Below, one piece after another: positions 53,113 through 61,750 of a DNA stretch of 64,000 bases (position 1 is the first letter of the stretch; each line of letters starts with the position of its first letter). The DNA comes from JAXGPF01 sp964463985 (lineage in GTDB: Bacteria > Verrucomicrobiota > Kiritimatiellia > JAAZAB01). Below the pieces are notes generated by a model. That model made no database searches, was not told where the DNA came from, and was given only the letters and a program-made list of their open reading frames with translations. A program made the translations under genes and the position numbers. The DNA lies in NCBI GenBank assembly GCA_964463985.1, contig CAYXEK010000003.1:29374-93373 (forward strand), given 5' to 3'.

Positions 53113-53904
53113 TCATATCTTCAAGAGATCCAGCGCGGATGGCACGATTCGGGAGACGGTAAATCCATCCAGCCTGTTTGCGCCGCCGCGTTCGAAACCG
53201 TCCGCAGCGCCAGTGGAAGCGCATTCTAGTCTGACTTCCAGCGGTGGGGGCAGTTTATACGGCTTGATTTTACCGGTCAACCGACAGGCGCGTTTCACCG
53301 CTGCCTGAATCAATTCGCGCGCCCTGGCCGGGGCCAGACAGATGGCGGATTGTTGCGCGCACGCCTCTTTGACAGCGACGGTTTCAATTTCGCCCAGGAG
53401 TTGCTTGGCCTCCTCTACAGCCGCCCGGTCGCCGGTGACGCAAAGCACCGGCACGTTGTAATGCCCCGCCATCAACGCCATCTGGCCGATTTCACCGGTT
53501 TCGACGCCATTGACATAAAAACGATGCCAGGCGCGCGATGACTGGGTGTGATCCAGCACGGCTTTGCGCGTTCCTGACATGGCATGGTATCCCAGCAGAA
53601 TTACGCCATCCGTCTTTTGATCCAGACCGTACAACGAAGTGGGGCAGCCTGAACCAACCAGATACCTGGCGCCGGGATGCAGTTTTTCCATGATAAAATT
53701 GCAGCCGCCGCCATGTCCGTCATTAACGATAATGTCAGACGCCCCGCCTTCCAGGGCGCCTTGTACCGCCGCATTAACCTCCGCCGTTAAAGCCGCGCAT
53801 GCCGCATCGAAACGCCCGCCAGTATGATTGGTGTCGCGTCCGGTGTCACAAAAGGTTGTGACGCCGCTGATGCCTTCCAGGTCGGTGACAATGTATAATT
53901 TCAT
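53113..53904 (-). CDS. M55 family D-aminopeptidase (DppA-like)
   Basis: A 263-residue zinc peptidase. TDLEGISGV (Asp8, Glu10), IIVNDGHGGG (Asp and His near 62-64) and GYHAM (His near 104) are the metal ligands of the DppA family, which forms decameric rings and cleaves D-amino-acid peptides such as those from peptidoglycan. No signal peptide, so it is cytoplasmic and would act on imported peptides. It lies between two beta-helix genes in the IclR-led operon, next to an M14 carboxypeptidase, hinting that peptide-bearing glycans are used. Confidence 0.9.
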   Translation of the reverse strand: MKLYIVTDLEGISGVTTFCDTGRDTNHTGGRFDAACAALTAEVNAAVQGALEGGASDIIVNDGHGGGCNFIMEKLHPGARYLVGSGCPTSLYGLDQKTDGVILLGYHAMSGTRKAVLDHTQSSRAWHRFYVNGVETGEIGQMALMAGHYNVPVLCVTGDRAAVEEAKQLLGEIETVAVKEACAQQSAICLAPARARELIQAAVKRACRLTGKIKPYKLPPPLEVRLECASTGAADGFERGGANRLDGFTVSRIVPSALDLLKI

Positions 53905-53974
53905 AGGTTATAACCCGCACGACGGCGTTGTGCAACGCTCCGCTTTTCGCATCGTTAATGCAAGGCAGAATTGA

Positions 53975-55273
53975 TCAGCGGCACTTGAAGAATGTGCCAT
54001 CAGGAATATATTCGTAACATCCGATGTCCGGCAGACCGGAGATCATATCCCGGCGCCGCCGGCCGTCCAGGTCCCGCGCCGCCGGCAGCCAGTCCATTTG
54101 CCCGGTCCCGGCATTGACACACGGCGAATCCCGCCGCAGACGGAAATTGCCTTCGGCGGCTTGAATAAACCCGACATAAGCGGGATTATTGGTGGTGACT
54201 AATGTATTGTGCCACTCGCCGTTGGCCGGCAGGGAGGGCAGGCAGTTGTTATATCCGGTGACGGATGCTCCTGCCTGGACATTCAGACTGTCAACAATGT
54301 TGTTGTGCATGGCGCCGTTGGCGGTGTTCTTGGACACGTAAACTTGCGTGGCGGTGGCATTGCTGATCACGGTGCAGTTGTACATATTGATAGCGTAATT
54401 GGCATATACCCCCCCGCCACTCGTGCCGTTGTTGCCGGTAATCAGCGTATTGCGCATCTCTCCGCCGGTGAAAATATAAACGCCGCCGCCATTGGTTGCA
54501 GCGCTGTTGCCCCGCAGCGCACAGCGGTCAATCAGCGCGCCGGCCGCCGACGCGAGATATGATCCGCCGCCGTGGGCGCAAGCAGTGTTTGATTCAAAAG
54601 TACAATCCGTCACCTGGCATTTGGATCGCAAATAGGCCCCGCCGCCGCTGGCAGCGCCTTGCGATCCGGCGATGGTCCGGTTGCCGCGGACAATGCAATT
54701 GGAGATCACCGGGTAAAAAACGGAACTGTAGCAATAAATGCCGCCGCCGCCGTCAGACGTTCCGGCAGACTCTTTCTGCAAAACATTGCCCGCGATAACG
54801 CAGTTCTGCACGATCGCGGTGCCTTCCACCACACCGTTGAGAAATACTCCGCCGCCGGTGTAAATCGCATAACCATTGGTCAGGGTAAACCCGTCCACCA
54901 GGGCCGGACCGAATGCGCAGGCATCAGCGGGCAACTGCAGGTACAGGCAGCGGTTGGATCCCCCGCCGTCAATGATAGTGGCGGCTGGCCCATGCAGGCT
55001 GCGCAGGGCCAGGGCGTTGGTGATGCCGACCACATTCGTGCTGCCCGAAAAGGTGAAAGGGGCATGTGGTACCAGGTACCGGCCGGCGTCCACCCAGACG
55101 ACCCCGCCGTTGCCGGCGATATTGACGGCATCCTGGATATTGCTGGCGGCGCCGGCCGGATTAGTATAGGGCGGTTCCGGTGTCTGGCCGTTTTGAGCGA
55201 CGAAATAATCGGCGGGCAATTCCGCGGCCATGGCCAGCAGCATACTGACGCTTAATAAACCCGAACATCGCAT
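53975..55273 (-). CDS. Secreted right-handed beta-helix protein (choice-of-anchor Q type)
   Basis: About 432 residues from ATG 55273 (GGAGG 7 nt upstream), starting with a signal peptide (MRCSGLLSVSMLLAMAAELPA). DYFVAQNGQTPEPPYTNPAGAASNIQDAV begins the helix, and repeated VISNCIVRGN, GGGVYIFTGG and TLITGN turns follow. The end (RRDSPCVNAGTG ... DLDGRRRRD ... DIGCYEY) matches that of the protein at 5742-7523, so the two are paralogues. No catalytic site can be assigned. Fifth gene of the IclR operon. Confidence 0.84.
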   Translation of the reverse strand: MRCSGLLSVSMLLAMAAELPADYFVAQNGQTPEPPYTNPAGAASNIQDAVNIAGNGGVVWVDAGRYLVPHAPFTFSGSTNVVGITNALALRSLHGPAATIIDGGGSNRCLYLQLPADACAFGPALVDGFTLTNGYAIYTGGGVFLNGVVEGTAIVQNCVIAGNVLQKESAGTSDGGGGIYCYSSVFYPVISNCIVRGNRTIAGSQGAASGGGAYLRSKCQVTDCTFESNTACAHGGGSYLASAAGALIDRCALRGNSAATNGGGVYIFTGGEMRNTLITGNNGTSGGGVYANYAINMYNCTVISNATATQVYVSKNTANGAMHNNIVDSLNVQAGASVTGYNNCLPSLPANGEWHNTLVTTNNPAYVGFIQAAEGNFRLRRDSPCVNAGTGQMDWLPAARDLDGRRRRDMISGLPDIGCYEYIPDGTFFKCR

Positions 55274-55333
55274 CTTCCACCTCCATTGCTGGTTGTCTGA
55301 TAGAGCCGTTGCACAAGGCAAGTAACCTTAACA

Positions 55334-56518
55334 TTAAACCGTCCGGCGTGTCACCTTCTGTTTAGATTGCGGGCGGCGCTCGGCCGGCCGGCGCGCATGG
55401 GAGCGGCGGCCGGCGTGCGCGGCCAGGGCCGCCCGGACAAACATGGCGCCCAGGTTTTTCATATCCTGCGGCAAACGCGCGAAATTCCAGGGAAGTTCCG
55501 GGACAATGACGGTGGCGTTAAATTTTTTGCGGCAATAATCAATCAGGGATGTACCGGCATGCAACTTCGGCCAGAGCCGCAGATAAAACTGGTTGCCCTC
55601 CGGATCAATCCCGTCAAACAACTGGTCGTACAACGCCGCGCCGATGTGTTTATCAAGAAAGCCGGCCATGGGCACCGAGGGCAGATAGCTGTGGAAGTCG
55701 AGCAGACAAGTTGGTTTTAGTTTCAGGATTTCCGCACGCAGGGCTTGCATGGTCGGATCGCTGGAAGTCATGCCGGTAACAAACATGTTGTATTCCTTAT
55801 ACTGGTCCGGCGCAATGCGGGTGAGTTTGAGTCCGGCGGCGATCCCGTCGGGATTGACATTGGGAAACAAGTGAAACACGTATCGTTTCAGCCAAGGCCG
55901 CGCGCCAGGATCATGCAGCAGATATTTTGCCGCGCCTTCCATGGCGAACGAGCCGGATGATTCGTTGGCGTGGGTGCGCGCCAGGAGCATGACATTTTCG
56001 CGGCGCCGGAGCGTCCGCCGGCCAATAGTCAGGCATTTGATTGCCCGTCCCTGCGCCGTGCGGCCGATGACCCGGACGCGGCATTCCGGCCGGCCGGCGT
56101 ATCCGGCGAAAAAGGCTTCGGCATCTTCATTGGCATACCATGGGAAACTGCCGAAGTATGAAATCCCGGCCGGAATTTCCGGGCGGTAGAAAGTGCAGGT
56201 CGCCGCGGAACGCCCCCTGATGGTCGTATAGTGCAGGCCGGTTTTAAGGTAACCATACGCGCGGAAATGCGGCCACTGGGTGTCCGCCCAGTCAATGCTG
56301 ATCAGAATTTTACGCGGACGGCCGGGATTTTCAATTTTCACCCAAACGGGATTCTGGGCGTTATCCTGGCCGGCGCCGGTCAGCACGCGTTGTTTGATTT
56401 TCCAGGCGCCGGGCTGGAAGCGCCGGATGGAGACGGACCCCGGGATGGTATCAATGACTTTCAGGCAGTCCTTGTTTTTCTGCACATCGCTCCTTTTGAC
56501 TTGCGGCGGAACCTCCAT
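55334..56518 (-). CDS. M14 family zinc carboxypeptidase
   Basis: A 394-residue protein. Residues 1-150 are a beta-rich N-terminal domain as in the cytosolic carboxypeptidase-like group. LLARTHANESSGSFAMEG holds the H-x2-E zinc motif, PNVNPDG and LDFHSYLPS the conserved Asn/Asp and third zinc His, and IVPELPW the catalytic Glu. It removes C-terminal residues from peptides or cell-wall stem peptides. No signal peptide. An in-frame GTG at 56485, just after AAAAGGAG, is an alternative start. Fourth gene of the IclR operon. Confidence 0.83.
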   Translation of the reverse strand: MEVPPQVKRSDVQKNKDCLKVIDTIPGSVSIRRFQPGAWKIKQRVLTGAGQDNAQNPVWVKIENPGRPRKILISIDWADTQWPHFRAYGYLKTGLHYTTIRGRSAATCTFYRPEIPAGISYFGSFPWYANEDAEAFFAGYAGRPECRVRVIGRTAQGRAIKCLTIGRRTLRRRENVMLLARTHANESSGSFAMEGAAKYLLHDPGARPWLKRYVFHLFPNVNPDGIAAGLKLTRIAPDQYKEYNMFVTGMTSSDPTMQALRAEILKLKPTCLLDFHSYLPSVPMAGFLDKHIGAALYDQLFDGIDPEGNQFYLRLWPKLHAGTSLIDYCRKKFNATVIVPELPWNFARLPQDMKNLGAMFVRAALAAHAGRRSHARRPAERRPQSKQKVTRRTV

Positions 56519-56536
56519 CGGTCAAGCTGGAAGCGC

Positions 56537-58987
56537 TCACCAGTAAATCAGTATTTTTCCGGAAACATTTTCCGCAGTTTTATAATAACACCAGCCTTGA
56601 TCTTCAACGCATTGCAGGTTGCTGTAGCGGCCATTGACATACGGAGCGCTGGGATTCGGGAGGAGTTTTAACCGGTGCGATGCCGCGGGATCGGGGAAAA
56701 CCGACACCTCGGCGTCTTCCAGCCCGGCGAGCATCAACCAGCGGGAGACGCCGTCCAGCCGTGTATTGGACTCGCGGCAGGAAACATGCCCGTTGCGCTC
56801 CTGCTTGATGAAAATCCGGCATTCATGCCGCCAAGTCCGGGGTAGACGATAGCAGGCGGAGCCGCCGGCCAGACGCGCTTCGCAACCCGTGAAAACCGGC
56901 GCCCCGAATGGCGTCCGCAACTCATGGTCAACACCGGTGTGATGATTCATCCCGGTGTAGTAAAAACCCCCGCGGTGCCGGCTGACGGCAATGACCGGCT
57001 CCCGGAATAACGCCTCGCCGCGATGAAACAGAAATCTCCAGCCGCAGCGATCCAATAATGCGATAAATAAATGCTCGGGATAAAAATAACGCGCTTCCGT
57101 AGACCCTTGGTTGGGCCATGCTGGAATGCGGTTGGGCGGGACCAGGGTGTACCACAAAGAGGGCGTGCCGCGCAGCCAAAGCAGGCGCCCACGACCGCAA
57201 ACAGATTCAACGGCATAGGAACGCGCTGCCCCGTCAATGACGGCGCGTGCCAGGATGCGCCGGCCGCCGGTCTCTTCCATCCCGCCCGCGGAGAGGATGG
57301 CTTGATGGTCGAAAAGCATGGTCGGGGTGCAGGAATTGACCGTCTCCGCCAGCGTTGCGTCAAGTTGCATCCGCGCCTCGCCGGCCAGCGGTTCGGCCAG
57401 GCCGATGCCGAGCGCGCTCCGAAGTTGCCCGCCGGCCCGGCGCAATGGACCGTAAACCAGGGCCTGGCCGCCTGCGGCGGCATGGTGAAGCAATGCCGTT
57501 TCCCATGCGCTGCCGGCGTCAGGAACAGGACTGACGATGACCCGGTTGCTTAAAATATTTCCATCGCGTTCTTGGTTGGCGATAAAGTTGCCGGTGGAAA
57601 TGATGGTGTTCAGCGGCAAGCCGCGGTTAATGGCGGCCGTTATCAACATATCACCGAACAGCACTTCGTTGATTCGTCCGGCTTCCTTTTTGATCCATTC
57701 GTGGTATTCCGCAAATGGGTAAAGCCAGACCAAAGGTCCTGCTTCATCCGGCGCGCTGCGCCAGCTTTCCAGGATGTGCGGGGTGACTTCCTGGGCGACC
57801 TGCTCCGGCATGTTGCCGCGGCTGTCGTCAATACTCAAAAAATTCAAGGATGATGGAGTTTGAACCTTGCCGTCGCCGGCGATGCGGGCAATCGCCAGGG
57901 GGAGATAGATGTCATAGGGTTGCCGTTCGTAACGGTCGAGCCAGGGCGAATTCAACCACCAGGGGTCATGAATATAAAAGCGAAAGGCAAAATCCGCGCC
58001 GGGCAATTCGGCGATATGCGACATCCAACCCGTCAACTCCAGGCCCAAATTCAGGTTGATCGCCGCCCATGGCGAGTTGACAGGCGGCTGGCGGATGAAA
58101 CCGCCCGCGTATATTTGCTGCAAAGGCACGCCATCTGAGGCCAGATCAATCCCCGCCGTCATGTTGGTGCCGCGGACATACACCGGATAATCCGGGCATT
58201 CCTCATGGAACCGGCGCCAGAAATCCAGCATCTGGTTTTTTACCGAATCCGCTTGCTCCGGGAAAAAATCCCGCCCATCAAATAGCGTGCCGGTATATCC
58301 CCAGGGATGGTTTCCGAAGCCGAATCCGTTCGAAAACCAGATGTAATCCATGCTCATGTCGGAGAGAAAATGCCGGGCCTGCCGTCCCAGGAATGCTCCG
58401 AAAGGCGTTCCCGGCGGTATGCCGCCGGGAAAACCGGCGTAAACGCGCCGGTCTGCATTTAAAATGGCGGCGCAGGCAACAACATCGCGGCGGGTGCCGC
58501 CGAAACTGGCCGCGCAGATTTCCCGGTGGCGCTCATATTTGAACCCGGATACGGCAAACTCGGGACCGGGATCGAATGTGCCGCCCACCGCGATTTCAAC
58601 GCCGAATCGTTCCCGTCCGGTTTCCTTGATCAGGGCGACCAATTGCTTCAGGAAAGCATAATCGAAATCGGGCGGCTTATCGCGGTATAGCCGCGCCCGC
58701 GTGCGCAAATCGCATCCTTCCGGGTCCAGCGCCAGGCGTTCCGATGCGGGTGGATGATTGACGCAACCAATGTATCGCCCCCAGTCGAATTTATCCTCCA
58801 GGGCGCCCCGGTAATCCAGGATTTCCGAGCCGTCGCCAATCCAGAGCTGGACTGAAACATTCCGAGCATGCCGGCACAGCGGCGCCCATTGCCGGAAAAC
58901 TTCGCGGCAAATCCGCCGGCAGTTTTCCGGGGCCGGATTCCAGAAAGGTTTCAAGGACATTTCCAGCGTTATCCGTTGCATTTCCAT
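56537..58987 (-). CDS. Large uncharacterised protein, possible new glycoside hydrolase family
   Basis: An 816-residue protein I cannot place in a named family. Residues about 1-480 look like an alpha/beta barrel: ITLEMSLKPFW, VSVQLWIGDGSEILDY, GVEIAVGGTFDPGPEFAV, MDYIWFSNGFGFG, YPVYVRGTNMTAGIDLASDG, FRFYIHDPWWLNSPW and FLSIDDSRGNMP place acidic or aromatic residues at strand ends, as glycosidases do. Residues about 500-640 hold a beta-galactosidase-trimerisation-like segment (HAAAGGQALVYGPLRRAGGQL), and the rest is beta-rich. No signal peptide. It lies between a sugar-isomerase-like gene and a carboxypeptidase gene in the IclR operon, which supports a sugar role. Confidence 0.55.
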   Translation of the reverse strand: MEMQRITLEMSLKPFWNPAPENCRRICREVFRQWAPLCRHARNVSVQLWIGDGSEILDYRGALEDKFDWGRYIGCVNHPPASERLALDPEGCDLRTRARLYRDKPPDFDYAFLKQLVALIKETGRERFGVEIAVGGTFDPGPEFAVSGFKYERHREICAASFGGTRRDVVACAAILNADRRVYAGFPGGIPPGTPFGAFLGRQARHFLSDMSMDYIWFSNGFGFGNHPWGYTGTLFDGRDFFPEQADSVKNQMLDFWRRFHEECPDYPVYVRGTNMTAGIDLASDGVPLQQIYAGGFIRQPPVNSPWAAINLNLGLELTGWMSHIAELPGADFAFRFYIHDPWWLNSPWLDRYERQPYDIYLPLAIARIAGDGKVQTPSSLNFLSIDDSRGNMPEQVAQEVTPHILESWRSAPDEAGPLVWLYPFAEYHEWIKKEAGRINEVLFGDMLITAAINRGLPLNTIISTGNFIANQERDGNILSNRVIVSPVPDAGSAWETALLHHAAAGGQALVYGPLRRAGGQLRSALGIGLAEPLAGEARMQLDATLAETVNSCTPTMLFDHQAILSAGGMEETGGRRILARAVIDGAARSYAVESVCGRGRLLWLRGTPSLWYTLVPPNRIPAWPNQGSTEARYFYPEHLFIALLDRCGWRFLFHRGEALFREPVIAVSRHRGGFYYTGMNHHTGVDHELRTPFGAPVFTGCEARLAGGSACYRLPRTWRHECRIFIKQERNGHVSCRESNTRLDGVSRWLMLAGLEDAEVSVFPDPAASHRLKLLPNPSAPYVNGRYSNLQCVEDQGWCYYKTAENVSGKILIYW

Positions 58988-58997
58988 AGCAAGCCCG

Positions 58998-60458
58998 TCA
59001 ATCGGTTTTAACGATCACCGCTTCGATCCCCATGCAATCGCCAATTTTATTGAGGAGATCGGCTTGATGACCTGTTCCCAGCGCGAAATGGTGCGTTGGC
59101 CCTTCGGCCACCCACCGCAGCAGAAAAGTTTTGATGTCCGGCTGGAAGCGCCCATGGGTGTTGGTGTTGCCAGTTGGGGGCAAGGGGCCGGGAATTGACT
59201 CGCCTTCGGCAATGATCAACTTGAAGCGTCCGTCGGCCTTGACGCCGATGCCCAGCAGCGTGATGGGCCCTTCTTTGATCTTAAACTCGACGCCCGCGCC
59301 ACATCCTGGTTTGCCGTGATATTTCTTCAAGCTCCGCAGAATGGGCCGGCCTTCAGCGATATTGATGTGGTGGGGGCCGTCATGCCCCAGGAGCACACTG
59401 CCGCGGTTGAAATCGATCGGGTGGAATTCGGCAAAACTTCCACCGCTATCGAGCCGGTCCAAGATCATCATGGCCAGGCAGGTTTTAATGTCGAACTCGC
59501 CGCACATCGGAAAGCCAGCGGCGGTCAACAGCGAATTGCCTACGACGAAACTGGAGATCAAGGCGCGGGTTTCCGATCCTTCGTCGGACTCGTAATAATA
59601 CGCCAGCCCGTCCAGATGTTTTGCTTCAATGAAACGTTCCAGGGCGACGGCCGCCCTGGCAGCGTACGTCAAATCACGGGGAGTGAGTTTTTCCGTGATC
59701 GGATCGGACACGGCGTCCGGGGTATTGAAAAACGAAAGGATTTCACGCTCCTTCTGCCGGACCGCGGCATCCCCTCCGTCCAACTTGACGAAATGGGCCA
59801 TCACCTCCTCGACCTCGCATTGGACAACGTGGCACCCGAAACCGGCGGTGACGGCGGTAGGATCGGTCTGCATGTCCAGCATGGATTCCAACACATGCCC
59901 CATCTGGCCGATACGCGCGCGGCGCAGGTCGTGACACACCTTGGCGATCTGACACCATTCGCCAATTTCACGATCCGCCTCGGCATCGCCCTCGAGTTGA
60001 CCGATGATTACAGCCGGCGCGCGCCGGCCCATGCGGATGGCGACGCCGGTGAATTCAGGAACTGCGCAAAAATCATCATTGAGGAGTTGAAGGAAGGTGG
60101 AGGCATGGGCATAATCCAGCGCCGCCAGTGGTTGCAGGGCGACGAGAACGATGGGAATATTCATTTCCCGGGCAATCACCCCGAATGTGGACGAGGTTGC
60201 GTATGTTGCCATGTCAACAAACAACAGGTCCAGGTCACAGCCCTTCATTTTCGGCAGTACCGCGTAAGCCTGTTCGGCGCAATCAATCATCCCAAACTCG
60301 GTAATATTTACGCCATGTTTTCGAACTTTAGCCTCGAATGTGTTCAATTTTTCCAGCATGCGGCTCAGCATGCCGTCAAATTGTTTCCAGTAGGTGTGGT
60401 GCCCGACGGCAGCAATACCGATATTGGCGCTCAGTGGCTGCCGACGCTCAATCTTCAT
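58998..60458 (-). CDS. L-fucose/L-arabinose isomerase family protein
   Basis: A 486-residue protein with the three-domain layout of AraA/FucI. IGIAAVGHHTYWKQF starts the N-domain and LDLLFVDMATYATSS follows. Candidate Mn ligands lie in YYESDEG, CGEFDIKTCLAMM, GHDGPHHINIAE and HHFALGTGH, which match the Glu/Glu/His/His pattern of L-arabinose isomerase. It should interconvert an aldose and ketose; the exact sugar is unknown. AAAGGGA lies 6 nt before the ATG, and the start overlaps the IclR stop by 4 bp, so regulator and enzyme are coupled. Confidence 0.82.
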   Translation of the reverse strand: MKIERRQPLSANIGIAAVGHHTYWKQFDGMLSRMLEKLNTFEAKVRKHGVNITEFGMIDCAEQAYAVLPKMKGCDLDLLFVDMATYATSSTFGVIAREMNIPIVLVALQPLAALDYAHASTFLQLLNDDFCAVPEFTGVAIRMGRRAPAVIIGQLEGDAEADREIGEWCQIAKVCHDLRRARIGQMGHVLESMLDMQTDPTAVTAGFGCHVVQCEVEEVMAHFVKLDGGDAAVRQKEREILSFFNTPDAVSDPITEKLTPRDLTYAARAAVALERFIEAKHLDGLAYYYESDEGSETRALISSFVVGNSLLTAAGFPMCGEFDIKTCLAMMILDRLDSGGSFAEFHPIDFNRGSVLLGHDGPHHINIAEGRPILRSLKKYHGKPGCGAGVEFKIKEGPITLLGIGVKADGRFKLIIAEGESIPGPLPPTGNTNTHGRFQPDIKTFLLRWVAEGPTHHFALGTGHQADLLNKIGDCMGIEAVIVKTD

Positions 60459-61216
60459 GTTTTATCCCTTTGGCTGTCCAAACGAATGGTTGCGGAAATC
60501 TTTCGGAGCGTATGCAATATTTTATCTTTTTTTACCGTCCGGAAGCGACTCAGCGGCAGGCTGCTCGACAACGCCAGGGCAAAGTCCCCGTTCGCGTAAA
60601 AAATCGGCGCCGCCAGAGCGCCGATACCGCTGTCAAGGATGTTTTCAGTGACGGCATAACCCTGCTTTCGAATTTCTTCCAGCGCCGCGTTAAATTCCCG
60701 GGCGCTATTGAAAAGATTCTTGCCTTTTTCCGGAAAACACATTTTATTCACGTACGATTCCTGGAATAACCGCCCCGAGAACGCCAACACCACCCGTCCG
60801 CCGGCGAGATAATGCGGAGCGGCAATGCCCCCCCTTTCGTTAGGCGCAATCACGGCAAGAGAATGATTCGATTGCCGCCAGCGCACCGCTTGCACCATGT
60901 TGTCAATCCTGGCCAGCGCCACCACCGTTTCGCCGAATTGACGGAAGATTTCTTCGATATAAGGATCAATCAGGTTGGCCAGGCCGTCCAGCGGATTGAT
61001 GTTTTCCGCCAAAAGCCAAAGACCAACGCCCAAACGGTATTGCCGCCGCTCTGCGTCAAACTCCAGCAGCCCCTTGGCCTGCATGGTCTTGAGAAGATGT
61101 TGCGCAGTCGGCGGCTTGAGGCGTTGAGCGCGGGCGATTTCACGCACACCCACCCAGGTTTTGCGCCGGGCAATTTCATGGAGGATGTCTATGGCATGCT
61201 CGAGGGATTTAATCAT
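60455..61216 (-). CDS. IclR-family transcriptional regulator
   Basis: A 253-residue regulator. The N-terminal winged helix (about 1-65: SLEHAIDILHEIARRKTWVGVREIARAQRLKPPTAQHLLKTM) is followed by the IclR effector domain (about 80-250: GETVVALARIDNMVQAVRW; GYAVTENILDSGIGALAAPIFYANGDFALALSSSLP). IclR proteins bind a small metabolite and control adjacent catabolic operons. It is the first gene of a seven-gene operon and is preceded by a promoter whose -10 overlaps GAACA/TGTTC palindromes, which suggests autoregulation. Confidence 0.92.
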   Translation of the reverse strand: MIKSLEHAIDILHEIARRKTWVGVREIARAQRLKPPTAQHLLKTMQAKGLLEFDAERRQYRLGVGLWLLAENINPLDGLANLIDPYIEEIFRQFGETVVALARIDNMVQAVRWRQSNHSLAVIAPNERGGIAAPHYLAGGRVVLAFSGRLFQESYVNKMCFPEKGKNLFNSAREFNAALEEIRKQGYAVTENILDSGIGALAAPIFYANGDFALALSSSLPLSRFRTVKKDKILHTLRKISATIRLDSQRDKT

Positions 61217-61232
61217 GTTAAGAGTCTGATTG

Positions 61233-61283
61233 TGAACACTGTTCCATATGGATGAACAATATGATATACGGTCTCTTCTGTCA
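61233..61283 (-). promoter_or_regulatory. Promoter and putative IclR operator of the catabolic operon
   Basis: On the minus strand a perfect TTGACA (61278-61283) is followed after 17 nt by TATTGT (61255-61260). Overlapping and downstream of the -10 are three half-sites: GAACA (61253-61257), TGTTC (61239-61243) and GAACA (61233-61237), two of which form the palindrome GAACA-C-TGTTC, with CCATATGG between the others. The spacing fits a repressor that blocks polymerase. Confidence 0.6.
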
Positions 61284-61750
61284 ACGATATTTTAAAATTG
61301 GCTAACGGACGTAGAATAACGAACCGTGGAATGTTGCAGTGATCCGTTTTTCAGTCCCTCTGTGCCGCTGATCCTCTGTTCCTGACACAAGGCGGCCTGC
61401 GGCAACAATCCGCCGTCGCCCCTGCGCCTGCGCACAGGGCTATGGCGGACACAGCCAAGCGGCCGCCGGGCCGCCGTCGAAAGTAAAAGCTACAAGTGCA
61501 AGCTTGCCATGAGCGGACCTGTGGTGAGCATTGTCGAACCAGTCGAATGGTGTGGTTTGATCCGGAACTAATCCGGAATCATCTGTCTCGCCCGCTGGCG
61601 GGCTAACTACACCTGTACTTGTCGCCTTCACTTTCACCGTGCCTTAAACTCTGGAAACAGCCGGCCAATTTTTCTTGTTTTTTATGGCAGTTTCCAGAAT
61701 TTAAGGCACTAACAGTCCGGCATTTCTTTGCGTTCTTTGCGGTGAATTAC
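61284..61750. repeat. Gene-free gap with degenerate inverted-repeat elements
   Basis: No gene. 61476-61502 and 61612-61638 are inverted arms with about 20 of 27 bases matching (GAAAGT and ACAAGT cores); inside lies the perfect hairpin GCCCGC-TG-GCGGGC (61590-61603). 61641-61658 and 61690-61707 are 18-bp inverted repeats with one mismatch (GCCTTAAA ... CTGGAAAC) around a 31-nt loop, placed 44 bp past the hsdM stop, where they may terminate its transcript. 61721-61741 (TTTGCGTTCTTTGCGGTGAAT) resembles the ends of the elements near 10272 and 15371. Confidence 0.6.

Noticed and set aside
59316..60599. Plus-strand open frame of 427 codons over the isomerase and IclR genes
   Set aside because: Opposite strand carries recognised proteins with start signals; this frame has no domain.
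61641..61707. Integron-type attC site
   Set aside because: The inverted repeat is present, but the core GTTRRRY/RYYYAAC arrangement and a cassette context are missing.
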